DNA of 40,627 nucleotides from an uncultured Ruminococcus sp. (GCA_900550695.1 URTF01000011.1:1-40627), one strand, 5' to 3'; positions 1-7,614 are shown, counted from the stretch's first letter. The notes: a model not told the origin generated them from the letters alone. Numbers and translations: made by a program.

Positions 1-107
1 ACAGGCTGTCGCCTGACAAGGGAGCTTGACGCTGAATGAACTTATTATAGCCGAGGGTTTGTCTATAGGTTGATCGAGAATTAGTATTAGTAATACCGGT
101 GTTTGGA

Positions 108-136
108 ATTATACCACATCTAAAGGAAATTCGCAA
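108..136 (-). promoter_or_regulatory. Sigma-A promoter reading out of the left edge
   Basis: On the minus strand, TTGCGA (131-136) and a perfect TATAAT (108-113) are separated by exactly 17 bp. It lies just downstream of the HAD phosphatase stop and points left, so it would drive a gene outside the window. I see no terminator for the upstream operon in 1-149. Confidence 0.55.
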
Positions 137-149
137 GATCATATTTTAA

Positions 150-803
150 TTATGCAAAAATTTCTGCAAGCTGTTCAAAGCTTTCCGCCGAAGCCGCAAT
201 AAGGCCTTCATCGGAGATGCTCCCGAAGCCGTAAGCCGCATGAACGAACGGTATAGCCGCCTTGAACGAAGCTGTGCAGTCACCGTCAGTATCACCGACA
301 TAAGCCGCACTTGTACAGCCGTGCTTTTCCATAAGCAGACGTATCGTTATGCTCTTCTGAACTCCCGTATCGCCCCAGCAGAGAAAACCCGAGAAGAATT
401 TTCCGAAGCCGCTTGCCTGCAAAAATGCCTCGATATAGCCTTTCTGGCAATTGCTGACGATAAAAAGCCGATGCTTTTCCGAGAGTGTTTTCAGCACAGC
501 TTCTTCATTTTCGTAAAGCCTTCCGCCATGCTCGGCGACATATTCATTTTCTGTTTGCATACATTTATCAAGAAGCTTCATCTGCCTGTCCTCGGACAAC
601 ATTGGGAAAAAGTGACGTGCAAGCTCGTCCATCGGCTTTCCCATTGCACTGCGAAGCTCATCTCCCGTTATCTCAACGCTGTCAAGGCACGGGATATCAG
701 AGTTCTTCACCGCAATATTCCACGAAGTGGCAACATTGTCCGCACTGTCCCACAGCGTTCCGTCAAGGTCAAAAATTATGCTTTCAACATCAATACTATT
801 CAT
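150..803 (-). CDS. HAD-superfamily phosphatase (phosphoglycolate phosphatase-like)
   Basis: A soluble HAD hydrolase of 217 residues that should dephosphorylate a small phosphorylated metabolite; the substrate is not visible from the sequence. The catalytic motif I FDLDGTLWDS lies near the N-terminus, followed by motif II (the Ser of IVSNC), a Lys region (GVQKS) and motif IV (YVGDTDGD), so the active site is complete. A longer reading frame opens at 833, but the ATG at 803 is preferred: it follows the upstream stop by 4 nt and has an AAAGGA-type ribosome-binding site, whereas the longer form overlaps the isomerase gene. It is the last gene of the sugar-transporter operon. With the neighbouring isomerase it suggests processing of an imported phosphorylated or phosphorylatable substrate, which is an inference from context. 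Confidence 0.85.
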   Translation of the reverse strand: MNSIDVESIIFDLDGTLWDSADNVATSWNIAVKNSDIPCLDSVEITGDELRSAMGKPMDELARHFFPMLSEDRQMKLLDKCMQTENEYVAEHGGRLYENEEAVLKTLSEKHRLFIVSNCQKGYIEAFLQASGFGKFFSGFLCWGDTGVQKSITIRLLMEKHGCTSAAYVGDTDGDCTASFKAAIPFVHAAYGFGSISDEGLIAASAESFEQLAEIFA

Positions 804-807
804 TTTT

Positions 808-1608
808 TCAGGCTTTTCCTTTCGGTAAAACATTATCTAAGCGTGACTTCAGCAGCTTTATCCCGAGAATTATATCGTCAGTGTAAGCGGCAGCATATTC
901 AATAGTTCTGTCAGCATTCGGCGCTGACTTTTTTATCGCCTCAAAAATCCCATTCCAGTCAGCCGTGCCGCTTTCTATCGGTGAATGGCTGTCGCTCACA
1001 CCGTCATTATCGTGAAAATGGAAACCGACTATCCTCTTTCCAAGCTTGTTTATGAGTGTGGGGATATTCCAGCCGTTCGCGTTTGCGTGACCGATATCGA
1101 TAAGAAAATCAAGGTCGGCATTTTCCGCAAGCGAAACGAAATCGTCATACTCTGCAACAAGGCTGCTATTGAATTTGAAGCCGACATTTTCAACCGCAAT
1201 GCGAAGATCGTACTCCTCCGCTTCTTCGGCAATCACAGCCATTCGTTCGGGTAAGATCGCCCTCTGCTCAATGATATCTTTCTCATTTCTCGGAGAAAGG
1301 CTGTTCGTGTGGATAACGACATACTCCGCACCAAGCTTTTCCGCAAGTGAGAAACATTCCCTGTGCTTTTCGAGCGTGTATTTAAGCTCCCCTGAACCTT
1401 TCGGCGCAAGCAGACAGCAACCCTCCATAGGGCAGTGCATGCCAAGCCTTATCCCGTTCAGAAAACGCCTGTAAGCCTTCGTCTTATGGAAAGGGATATT
1501 GTCATAAAAAAGCTCAAAACCTATATCTTCAAGCTTGTTTTTCTTTAACTCATCGGCGAAATCAACAAGCTTTTTTCCGCCGAGAGGATATGTGCTGATA
1601 TTATACAT
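808..1608 (-). CDS. Sugar phosphate isomerase/epimerase (AP endonuclease 2-type TIM barrel)
   Basis: A protein of 266 residues of the xylose isomerase-like TIM-barrel family, which uses a divalent metal to isomerise or epimerise sugars. Metal-ligand positions are visible in order: Glu in AVENV, Asp and His in LIDIGHAN, His residues in GFHFHDND, and Glu in TIEYA. The length fits the family. The ATG at 1608 is preceded by AGGAGG with 5-nt spacing. The gene lies after the transporter permeases and 4 nt before the HAD phosphatase, so it probably belongs to the same catabolic operon, although a hairpin repeat separates it from the permease gene. The substrate cannot be deduced; the family also contains endonuclease IV-like members, but this context favours a sugar. 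Confidence 0.82.
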   Translation of the reverse strand: MYNISTYPLGGKKLVDFADELKKNKLEDIGFELFYDNIPFHKTKAYRRFLNGIRLGMHCPMEGCCLLAPKGSGELKYTLEKHRECFSLAEKLGAEYVVIHTNSLSPRNEKDIIEQRAILPERMAVIAEEAEEYDLRIAVENVGFKFNSSLVAEYDDFVSLAENADLDFLIDIGHANANGWNIPTLINKLGKRIVGFHFHDNDGVSDSHSPIESGTADWNGIFEAIKKSAPNADRTIEYAAAYTDDIILGIKLLKSRLDNVLPKGKA

Positions 1609-1621
1609 TTTGTCCTCCTAT

Positions 1622-1694
1622 GGGAACCTCTAAAAACCTCCCTCACGGCAAATTTTCTACGACTTTGCTCGTGTTCCGGTTTTTAGAGAACCCC
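1622..1694. repeat. 73-bp inverted-repeat (MITE/REP-like) element
   Basis: The arms 1622-1638 and 1678-1694 match as inverted repeats at 14 of 17 positions, with 11 contiguous matches (CTCTAAAAACC against GGTTTTTAGAG). The interior has weaker pairing (CACGGCAAA against TTTGCTCGTG). It fills the gap between the permease stop and the isomerase ribosome-binding site. It could be a mobile-element relic or an mRNA processing/stability hairpin. Confidence 0.6.
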
Positions 1695-2618
1695 TTATTT
1701 TATACCCGAAGTTGCAAAGCTCTGCATAAACTGCCTCTGGAAGATGATGAAAATGATGAGCAGAGGCGCAACAACTAAGAGCGTAGCAGCGCAGGCAGCA
1801 CTCCAGTTTGCTCCCGTTTCGGTTGACATTGCGAAGATTGCAAGACCGAGCGTGAGCGGACGCTTACTCTCGGAGTTTATCATTACGAGCGGCCAGAGGA
1901 AGTTGTTCCACTGGTACGAAGCGGAAACAAGTCCGAATGCGATATAAACGGGTTTCAGCAGCGGAACATATATCGAAGTGAGCATACGGAGCTTTCCGCA
2001 GCCGTCGATCTTTGCGGCTTCTTCAAGCTCATACGGGATCGTCTTTACCGTCTGACGCATCATAAGTATTCCCATTGCCGAAGCGAAAAACGGCAGGATA
2101 ACGCCTATCCTTGTGTCGGAAAGACCAAGACTGCTGATGAACTTATAGTTCGGCATAATGAGAACGTCCGCCGAAACCATCATCTGCGTGAGGAAAAGCA
2201 TAAAGAGGACATTTTTTCCGTAGAAATCGATCCTCGCAAAAGCATGGCCTGCAAGCGTTATCGAAATGAACTGCACAAAAAGCACAGCCGCCACCATTAC
2301 TATAGTGTTCACATAATACTGTCCGAACGGCGCAGAATCGAGGATAGCTTTTACATTATCGAGCGTGAGCGCAGAGATATGGAAAAGCCTGAGTGCGTCC
2401 GACTGCGGAACGAGCGCTGTTTTCACGAGCCATATAAACGGAACGAGAGTAACGGCCGCAAACGCAAACATTACTATATAAGATATCACAACGAACGGCG
2501 TTACCTCGAATTTCTTCATCGGCTGAGCCTTTTCCGCTTCACGCTCAGCTCTCATTTCGTGCCAATGCTCCGAAATGCGTATCGGTAGCGGCTTTACCGC
2601 TGTTTTTTCATTTGACAT
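1695..2618 (-). CDS. Carbohydrate ABC transporter permease (UgpE/MalG type)
   Basis: Inner-membrane permease of 307 residues from the carbohydrate-uptake family 1. It has a hydrophilic N-terminus of about 45 residues, then roughly six hydrophobic segments. The EAA loop that docks the ATPase is clear (ELEEAAKIDGCGKLRML, then a LLKP segment). The ATG at 2618 follows AAGGAG with suitable spacing. It pairs with the permease gene 13 bp upstream and the solute-binding lipoprotein. No ATPase gene is in the operon, which is common in Firmicutes where one MsmK/UgpC ATPase serves several transporters. The closest recognisable type is UgpE (glycerol-3-phosphate) or another sugar permease; substrate unproven. 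Confidence 0.9.
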   Translation of the reverse strand: MSNEKTAVKPLPIRISEHWHEMRAEREAEKAQPMKKFEVTPFVVISYIVMFAFAAVTLVPFIWLVKTALVPQSDALRLFHISALTLDNVKAILDSAPFGQYYVNTIVMVAAVLFVQFISITLAGHAFARIDFYGKNVLFMLFLTQMMVSADVLIMPNYKFISSLGLSDTRIGVILPFFASAMGILMMRQTVKTIPYELEEAAKIDGCGKLRMLTSIYVPLLKPVYIAFGLVSASYQWNNFLWPLVMINSESKRPLTLGLAIFAMSTETGANWSAACAATLLVVAPLLIIFIIFQRQFMQSFATSGIK

Positions 2619-2631
2619 AAAATTTTACTCC

Positions 2632-3564
2632 TTAACTGTAAAAGGTGTTTCTGTCCTGTGCGAAGAACTGAACGCCCGTGATAATGAGCAGCATAACTAC
2701 AAGAACGACTGTCATTGCAGAGGCTCTGCCTGCGTCCCAGAAGTCAAAGCCCGTCTGGAAAATGTAGTAGAGAAGCATATTCGTGGTGTTGTTCGGACCG
2801 CCCTTTGTCATAATGTAAAGGTGATCTACCATTTTATAAGCGTTCGTAAGTGAGATTATCGAAACATATATCGTCGTCGGGCGGAGCATCGGCCATGTTA
2901 TCGAGCGGAATACCTGCAGAGGTGAAGCACCGTCCAGCTTTGCGGCTTCGTACAGTTCTTCCGAGATGCCCTGCAAACCCGAAATATAAAATATCATCAG
3001 ATAGCCTGCCTGCTTCCAGATAAGCATCACTATAATGCCCCATATAGCCGTTTTCGGGTCGGTAAGCACACGCAGGTTCGAACCGAGCTGTCCGAGAAGT
3101 CCGTAGCTTGGCGTATAGATGAAAAGCCAAATATTCGCAACTGCGACCATCGGCAGGATAGTCGGGTAAAAGAACGCTGTTCGTGCGCAGCCTTTGCCGA
3201 AGCGTATCTTGTCTGTGAAAACAGCCATTGCGACCGACAGCGCGATGCTCACAGGAACGTTCACTGCGGCGATGAGCAGATTATTTTTGAACGACTGTAT
3301 AAAAACAGCGTCCTTTGCAAGTCCCGTATAGTTTTTCAAGCCGATGAACTGCGGAGTTATGACCGAAAGGTTGTCCTTGAAAAAGCTTGACCATATACTG
3401 TTTCCTATCGGATAAAGCGTAAACATTACAAGAAATATGAACGCAGGCAAAAGCATTGCATAAGCGATAAAGGAGTTCCTGACTTTGCGTTTTCTGTCGG
3501 CTTTTGTGAGAACGATCTTTTCCTTTTTCGGCTTTTTCGTGCGTCCGAGAGTTTTTTCTGACAT
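2632..3564 (-). CDS. Carbohydrate ABC transporter permease (UgpA/MalF type)
   Basis: Membrane permease of 310 residues forming the heterodimer partner of the downstream permease. After a basic N-terminus (about residues 1-27, rich in Lys and Arg) there are six predicted membrane segments. The EAA loop reads ELYEAAKLDGASPLQVFRS. An upstream start at 3657 is possible, but the ATG at 3564 gives the usual family N-terminus; the extra residues of the longer form look non-coding (Cys/Asn/Tyr-rich). The ribosome-binding site for 3564 is weak (GAAAG). A 231-bp gap containing a hairpin separates it from the solute-binding protein gene, typical of transporters where the binding protein is made in excess. 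Confidence 0.88.
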   Translation of the reverse strand: MSEKTLGRTKKPKKEKIVLTKADRKRKVRNSFIAYAMLLPAFIFLVMFTLYPIGNSIWSSFFKDNLSVITPQFIGLKNYTGLAKDAVFIQSFKNNLLIAAVNVPVSIALSVAMAVFTDKIRFGKGCARTAFFYPTILPMVAVANIWLFIYTPSYGLLGQLGSNLRVLTDPKTAIWGIIVMLIWKQAGYLMIFYISGLQGISEELYEAAKLDGASPLQVFRSITWPMLRPTTIYVSIISLTNAYKMVDHLYIMTKGGPNNTTNMLLYYIFQTGFDFWDAGRASAMTVVLVVMLLIITGVQFFAQDRNTFYS

Positions 3565-3694
3565 ATATCGACCAACTTTCAAAAAGTGTAATACTTTGCA
3601 GAAAACGCCGACATTGACGCGGTAATTTCTACCGTAGCAATTATCAGCGTTTCCCAAAAAGGAGAGATTATGAAAAATTCAAAAAGGGGAATCA

Positions 3695-3730
3695 TTTGAA
3701 ACTCGCAGTATCGATCTGCGAACTTTTGAA
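3695..3730 (-). other. Intercistronic hairpin between binding protein and permease genes
   Basis: Arms at 3695-3708 and 3716-3730 pair around CGCAG/CTGCG with a 7-nt loop. It lies in the 231-bp gap 3565-3795. No T-run follows, so it is more likely an RNA-stability or processing element that raises binding-protein mRNA than a terminator. The rest of this gap shows only a weak short hairpin near 3620-3640. Confidence 0.4.
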
Positions 3731-3795
3731 AGAATACCGCTCGGTGACGTTACTCTTTCCGATCTATTGAAGAAGAATTTCAGAGAAAGGAGGTT

Positions 3796-5190
3796 TTACT
3801 TATACTGTGCGAGGATAGCGTCAGCCTGCTCCTGAGCCTGCTGCATTGCTGTTTCTGCATCCATCGAGCCTGTCATTACAGCTTCAACAGCGGTGTCAAG
3901 GATATCCTGAACGCTGCCCTGATCGTAAACGGAGAACTCTGCGTGACCGTATTCAAGCTGATCTCTTGCAACGAGTGCCTGCGGGAAATCTGCGGTGTAG
4001 TTCTTCATACGCTCTGTTTCATAGGCTTCGGGTCTTGTTGCAACGTAACCCGTGTCGATGCTCCACTGTGCAACTCTTTCGGGGTCGCTCGTCATCCACT
4101 TGATGAATGTGTAAGCTGCCTGTGTCTGCTCTTCGGGAACGTTCTTGAAGAGGTAGAAGTTTCCGCCGCCCGTTGGTGAGCCATAGGATTCATCGGCAGG
4201 AAGCATTGCTGTGCCGAAGTCGAATGTTGCGTTCTTCTTGATGTTTGTGAGGTTGCCAGTTGTGTGGTAGATCATAGCTGCCTTGCCCTCGAGGAAGTCG
4301 GTAGGTGTTGTTGACCAAGCTGTTGTGCCGGGAGCCTGATAACCCTTGTCGGAAAGGCTCTTCCAGAAGTTAAGTCCCTTAATGGTTCTCGGATCGTTGA
4401 AGTAGACCTCTGTGCCCGTATCATTCATAAGGTTGAAGCCGTTCTGCTGGTTGCAGAATGTCTGAAGCATCCAGTAAGCATAGCCTGCCTTGTCAGAGGG
4501 GATCTGGATACCGTATCTTGTTGTCACGCCGTTTTCGACCTTGGTGAGCTTCTGAGCATAATCTTCAAGCTCTGCCCATGTCTTTGGCGGTGTTTCGGGG
4601 TCAAGTCCGACCTCCTTGTAAGCGTCCTGGTTGTAGTAAAGGATAATCGTGCTTCTCTGCCACGGGATTCCGTATGTGAGATCGCCGCAGCGGCTGTTTT
4701 CCATAAATCCGTCATAGAATCCGTTCAACCATTCCTTGTCCTCGTCCGATGTTGCGAAAGTATCAAAGTCATAAATTGCGTCCATTGAAAGCAGCGAATA
4801 AAGATCGATCGAGAACATGAGTGCGATAGCAGGTGTGTTGCCCGACTTTATAGCCGCCTGGACCTTTGTACGCGTCTCGGCATAGGTTCCTGCGTAAACA
4901 GGGTTTACGGTGATGTTCGGGTATTCCTTGTGGAATTCATCGCAGAGTTTGCTGATGAGAACGTCAGGACCGCCGCCTACGGAAACGGGGAAGTACATAT
5001 CAAGTGTTACATTTTCTGATGAAGTGTCAGTGCTGTCAGCTGTCGTGTCTGCCGAAGCGGCTTCGGCTGTTGTCTTTTCCTGCACAGAAGCAGAAGCTGC
5101 CGAATCTCCGTTTGAGCTTGAGCAGCCTGCCAGAACGGAAAGGCTCATTATGCCTGCGAGGACAGAAGTAAGTATCTTTTTCTTGTTCAT
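3796..5190 (-). CDS. Extracellular sugar/glycerol-phosphate-type solute-binding lipoprotein (UgpB-like)
   Basis: Lipid-anchored substrate-binding protein of 464 residues for the adjacent permeases. The signal peptide has a Lys-rich n-region and a lipobox ending at Cys23 (LSVLAGC), followed by a Ser/Thr/Ala-rich linker to about residue 60. The core resembles family-1 extracellular binding proteins, including the stretch ILYYNQDAYKEVGLDPETPP, which is characteristic of UgpB-like members. ATG at 5190 follows AAGGAG with slightly long spacing. It is the first gene of the operon, with a promoter about 50 bp upstream. The ligand may be glycerol-3-phosphate, a glycerophosphodiester or an oligosaccharide; the phosphatase and isomerase downstream are compatible with a phosphorylated or sugar ligand but do not decide it. 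Confidence 0.88.
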   Translation of the reverse strand: MNKKKILTSVLAGIMSLSVLAGCSSSNGDSAASASVQEKTTAEAASADTTADSTDTSSENVTLDMYFPVSVGGGPDVLISKLCDEFHKEYPNITVNPVYAGTYAETRTKVQAAIKSGNTPAIALMFSIDLYSLLSMDAIYDFDTFATSDEDKEWLNGFYDGFMENSRCGDLTYGIPWQRSTIILYYNQDAYKEVGLDPETPPKTWAELEDYAQKLTKVENGVTTRYGIQIPSDKAGYAYWMLQTFCNQQNGFNLMNDTGTEVYFNDPRTIKGLNFWKSLSDKGYQAPGTTAWSTTPTDFLEGKAAMIYHTTGNLTNIKKNATFDFGTAMLPADESYGSPTGGGNFYLFKNVPEEQTQAAYTFIKWMTSDPERVAQWSIDTGYVATRPEAYETERMKNYTADFPQALVARDQLEYGHAEFSVYDQGSVQDILDTAVEAVMTGSMDAETAMQQAQEQADAILAQYK

Positions 5191-5241
5191 CTTTGGATTC
5201 GCTCCTTAAATTATTTGTAGTCGTTTTGAACTTACGGGCTT

Positions 5242-5270
5242 ATAATATCACCGCAGAGAGCCGAAGTCAA
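5242..5270 (-). promoter_or_regulatory. Sigma-A promoter of the sugar ABC transporter operon
   Basis: Minus-strand TTGACT (5265-5270), a 17-bp spacer and TATTAT (5242-5247). Transcription would start near 5235, leaving a leader of about 45 nt before the binding-protein gene. Confidence 0.7.
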
Positions 5271-5445
5271 CGGATTTTACAAGCATTTATCCCGTGTTTA
5301 CTTACATTTTAAACCGATAAAATGAAGTCTTTTTTGAAAAGATCATCGCATTTACGATATTTCGCCTCTCACTCTGCGCATATCTTCCAAAAACTTACTT
5401 TACCGTGGCTTTACATAGATTTTCACTTTTCTATTGGATATAAAA

Positions 5446-5486
5446 GCCGCTCTGCAAACTCTAACGTTGCGTTGTTTGCAGGCGGC
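5446..5486 (-). terminator. Intrinsic terminator (distal) after the response regulator unit
   Basis: Arms GCCGC + CTGCAAAC (5446-5459) and GTTTGCAG + GCGGC (5474-5486) pair with one bulged base and a 14-nt loop. Read on the minus strand the stem is followed by TTTTATAT. It would stop transcripts leaking past the first terminator at 5649-5692 before the sugar operon promoter. Confidence 0.6.
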
Positions 5487-5510
5487 TGTATATCTTATTC
5501 AACTATAATG

Positions 5511-5606
5511 CTAAACACCAATAAAATAAAGAAAAAAATCTGCGCCGAAATCCAATATATTCGAGATTATCGGCTTGATTTTTTCCAAATTTTAAATGGT
5601 GTTTAG
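5511..5606. repeat. 96-bp palindromic element, TATACTAAACACCA family
   Basis: The ends CTAAACACCA (5511-5520) and TGGTGTTTAG (5597-5606) are perfect inverted repeats. Pairing continues imperfectly inward (the AAAAAAATC region with GATTTTTTCC, then GCCGAAATC with GATTATCGGC), so nearly the whole element can fold. The same end sequence recurs at 7711-7756 and 19229-19244. It looks like a small miniature repeat; origin unknown. Confidence 0.6.
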
Positions 5607-5648
5607 TATAATACTAATTTTTAATCAAAGTATAGACAAAAAATCGGC

Positions 5649-5692
5649 GCAAAAGCCATATAAAGCTATTTTCAATAGCTACGAGCTTTTGC
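5649..5692 (-). terminator. Intrinsic terminator of the exporter-response regulator unit
   Basis: Outer arms GCAAAAG/CTTTTGC and inner arms AGCTATT/AATAGCT with a 3-nt loop. On the minus strand the stem is followed after a few bases by a run of six T. It begins 44 nt after the response-regulator stop. Confidence 0.6.
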
Positions 5693-5735
5693 TTGATTTT
5701 GTGCAACATTTTTCAATAATACGCTTTTTCTACGG

Positions 5736-6494
5736 TCATTTTATAGAAGCCTTGTATTCGGACGGAGTTATTCCCGTCACTTCCTTGAATTTTTTCGTGA
5801 AATAATCGGGGTCGCCGAAACCGAGCTTTTCGGAAATTTCATAATTGCGGAGCGTTCCCTTTTTCAAAAGCGACTTTGCAAACTCTATGCGCAGACGGCT
5901 GTAAAACTCGCCGAACGTTATCCCCGATTCTTTTATGAAGCATTTTCCGAAATAATCTTTGTTGAGGTTCATAAACTCGGCAGCATCGCTCATCGTCACG
6001 AATCGATAGATATTATCGCACAAATACGCCGAAACCGTGCGTATAAACCTGCTTCCCGAGCCGTTTCCGATGCTTTTGAGGACATTTTCCGCCTGCTCGC
6101 ACAAAACATCACCTTTTTCGGCATCAAGCCGAGCCTTTACCCTGGAAAGCATCTGCGAAAGCTCCCTTTCGTCCACGGGTTTCAATATGTAGTCGAGAAC
6201 GCCCAGCCTCATTCCCTTTCGTGCTGTTTCAAAATCGGGGCGCTGGCTGAAAAACACGACGCAAGTGCCGCTGTACAGCCGCTTTATCTCCTGCGCAAGC
6301 CTTATCCCGTCAAGCTGAGGGCGGTTCACCTCCGTCAGAACGAGATCGGCACCGTTCTTTTTGAGGAAATCGGCAGCCTGCCGCTCGGTCTGCACCGCCG
6401 CAGCGACCTCGAAGCCGAATTTTCCCCATATTTCCATATTCATATATCTTACGCCAAAAAAATAGTCATCATCAACTATCAGAATACTGTACAT
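5736..6494 (-). CDS. YesN/AraC-type response regulator with Glu at the phospho-acceptor site
   Basis: Two-domain regulator of 252 residues: receiver (about 1-120) and C-terminal AraC-type double helix-turn-helix (about 150-250, ending in GITPSEYKASIK). The receiver keeps the acidic pocket (Asp8, Asp9), a Ser at 83 and the conserved Lys105 before Pro, but the residue that should be the phosphorylated Asp is Glu55 (LVLTEVNRPQLDG). The codon at 6330-6332 reads GAG, so this is encoded and not a translation slip. Such a change often gives a constitutively active or phosphorylation-independent receiver. ATG at 6494 has AGGAG with 9-nt spacing. It lies 18 bp after the metal exporter with no room for a promoter, so it is probably co-transcribed; no histidine kinase is nearby. 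Confidence 0.9.
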   Translation of the reverse strand: MYSILIVDDDYFFGVRYMNMEIWGKFGFEVAAAVQTERQAADFLKKNGADLVLTEVNRPQLDGIRLAQEIKRLYSGTCVVFFSQRPDFETARKGMRLGVLDYILKPVDERELSQMLSRVKARLDAEKGDVLCEQAENVLKSIGNGSGSRFIRTVSAYLCDNIYRFVTMSDAAEFMNLNKDYFGKCFIKESGITFGEFYSRLRIEFAKSLLKKGTLRNYEISEKLGFGDPDYFTKKFKEVTGITPSEYKASIK

Positions 6495-6512
6495 TCCGAA
6501 ATTCTCCTGTTT

Positions 6513-7427
6513 TTATGTATCAGCGTCATCGGCAGGATTCACATGTACCATAACGTGCTTTACCTTCGGGAAATCCCGCTCGATCGCACTGTGGACATTT
6601 TCCGCTATCGCATGGCTTGCACGGAGTGTTTCATCACCGTCAACGCTTATCTCGATATCAGCATAGATCTTGCTGCCGAAAACACGGGTCGAAAGCATAT
6701 CTATGCCCCTGACGCCCTCCTGTTCAAGAACACATTCCTTAAGCGCCTTTTCCGTGCTTTTATCGCAGGAATGATCGACCATTTTGCCAACGGCGTCCTT
6801 GAAAATGTCATAAGCCGCCTTTGCAATGAAAACGCATATCACAAGGCTTGCTATCGGATCAAGAACGGGCATACCCATTCGTGCTCCCGCAATTCCTATC
6901 AGCGCACCGACCGAGGACAGCGCATCGCTCCTGTGATGCCACGCATCAGCCATAACAGCGCCCGAGTCAAGTTTTATCGCATAATATTTCGTGTAATGGA
7001 ACATTGACTCTTTGACAATGATAGAAACCACTGCCGCAATAAGCGCAAGAATCCCCGGAACTTCAAGTTCACTGAAATTGCCCGAAGTGATATTTTCAAC
7101 GGCTGTATGACCGATAAAAAGTCCCGTTATCAGCAGCACAACAGCAAGAACTATCGCTGCGACACATTCGAGCCGCTCATGACCGTAAGGGTGATCGTCG
7201 TCCGACTCACGGGCGGATATCTTAACTCCGATTATGACGATAATGCTGCTGAAAACGTCCGATGCGGAATGTACGGCATCGCTTATCATTGCGCCCGAGC
7301 CTGCGATAATACCTGCGATCAGCTTAAAGAGCGAAAGCACGATATTTCCGACAATGCTCACCATAGAAACCTTTACGGCGTCCTTTTCAGGATCAGTTCC
7401 GTATGAAGGGGGTGCTTTTCCGATCAT
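6513..7427 (-). CDS. Cation diffusion facilitator metal exporter (probable Co/Ni efflux)
   Basis: Membrane transporter of 304 residues that exchanges cytoplasmic divalent metal for protons. There are about six membrane segments and a C-terminal cytoplasmic metal-sensing domain ending near residue 300 (VMVHVNP). The transport-site motifs are intact: Asp50, His53 and Asp57 in helix 2 (SDAVHSASD) and His164 and Asp168 in helix 5 (DAWHHRSD), with the cytoplasmic YGHERLE loop. The ATG at 7427 is chosen over an upstream ATG at 7463 because GGAGG sits 7 nt before it and because the longer form runs into the leader. The leader resembles a NiCo riboswitch, which points to cobalt and nickel as substrates. 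Members of this family also carry Zn, Fe or Mn, so the metal is inferred from the leader. Confidence 0.92.
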   Translation of the reverse strand: MIGKAPPSYGTDPEKDAVKVSMVSIVGNIVLSLFKLIAGIIAGSGAMISDAVHSASDVFSSIIVIIGVKISARESDDDHPYGHERLECVAAIVLAVVLLITGLFIGHTAVENITSGNFSELEVPGILALIAAVVSIIVKESMFHYTKYYAIKLDSGAVMADAWHHRSDALSSVGALIGIAGARMGMPVLDPIASLVICVFIAKAAYDIFKDAVGKMVDHSCDKSTEKALKECVLEQEGVRGIDMLSTRVFGSKIYADIEISVDGDETLRASHAIAENVHSAIERDFPKVKHVMVHVNPADDADT

Positions 7428-7461
7428 AATGATACCTCCGATAAAAACGGCCCGCAGATAC

Positions 7462-7503
7462 AAAAATACCCACGGAACCGGTAATTATTACTACTGTCCC
7501 GTG
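7462..7503 (-). terminator. Riboswitch-controlled intrinsic terminator
   Basis: Read on the minus strand, CACGG-GAC-GTA pairs with TAC-GGT-CCGTG around an AT-rich loop and is followed by a U-rich stretch (TATTTTTGT). Its 5' arm includes the GGGACAG that forms the 3' end of the putative aptamer, so metal binding and termination should be mutually exclusive. Confidence 0.65.
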
Positions 7504-7579
7504 AGTGAAGAACACCACTGTCACTGTTGTGACCCGACTTCGGAGCAAAATGCTCCCGTCTGTTCAGATCGTACTGTAG
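7491..7579 (-). promoter_or_regulatory. Putative NiCo (czcD) riboswitch aptamer
   Basis: The minus-strand RNA runs GAACAGAC, a hairpin (GGGAGC-loop-GCTCC), GAAGTC, GGGTCAC-loop-GTGAC, a GTGGTG/CACTCAC stem and finally CGGGACAGTAG. From memory this matches the order and key residues of the known NiCo aptamer: a GAGCAGGC-like strand, hairpin, GCAGCC-like strand, GGGCUGC hairpin, stem and GGGACAG. The guanine triplets known to bind Co2+ are kept in both places. It precedes a CDF exporter and overlaps a terminator, the expected metal-induced antitermination layout. I could not run a covariance model. Confidence 0.7.
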
Positions 7580-7614
7580 AAAAATTGCAGTGCAAAGAGC
7601 TTTGACTTTTGGTT

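Noticed and set aside
240..905. 221-residue plus-strand frame
   Set aside because: Antisense to the HAD phosphatase and isomerase genes, which have complete catalytic motifs on the other strand.
3661..3700. Plus-strand GGAGAG plus ATG opening a tiny peptide
   Set aside because: The frame stops after nine codons and lies between two minus-strand operon genes; most likely chance.
3784..3800. Plus-strand AGAAAGGAGG followed by TTTTACTT, resembling a strong ribosome-binding site
   Set aside because: No start codon and open frame follow at a useful distance; it is next to the 3' end of the binding-protein gene on the other strand.
5322..5805. Two small plus-strand frames (94 and 69 residues)
   Set aside because: They cover two terminators and a palindromic element and have neither ribosome-binding sites nor conserved sequence; the region reads as regulatory DNA.
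7491..7579. yybP-ykoY (manganese) riboswitch as the identity of the exporter leader
   Set aside because: The expected GGGGAGUA-type core is absent, whereas the order of stems and the GGG/GGGACAG elements fit the NiCo type.
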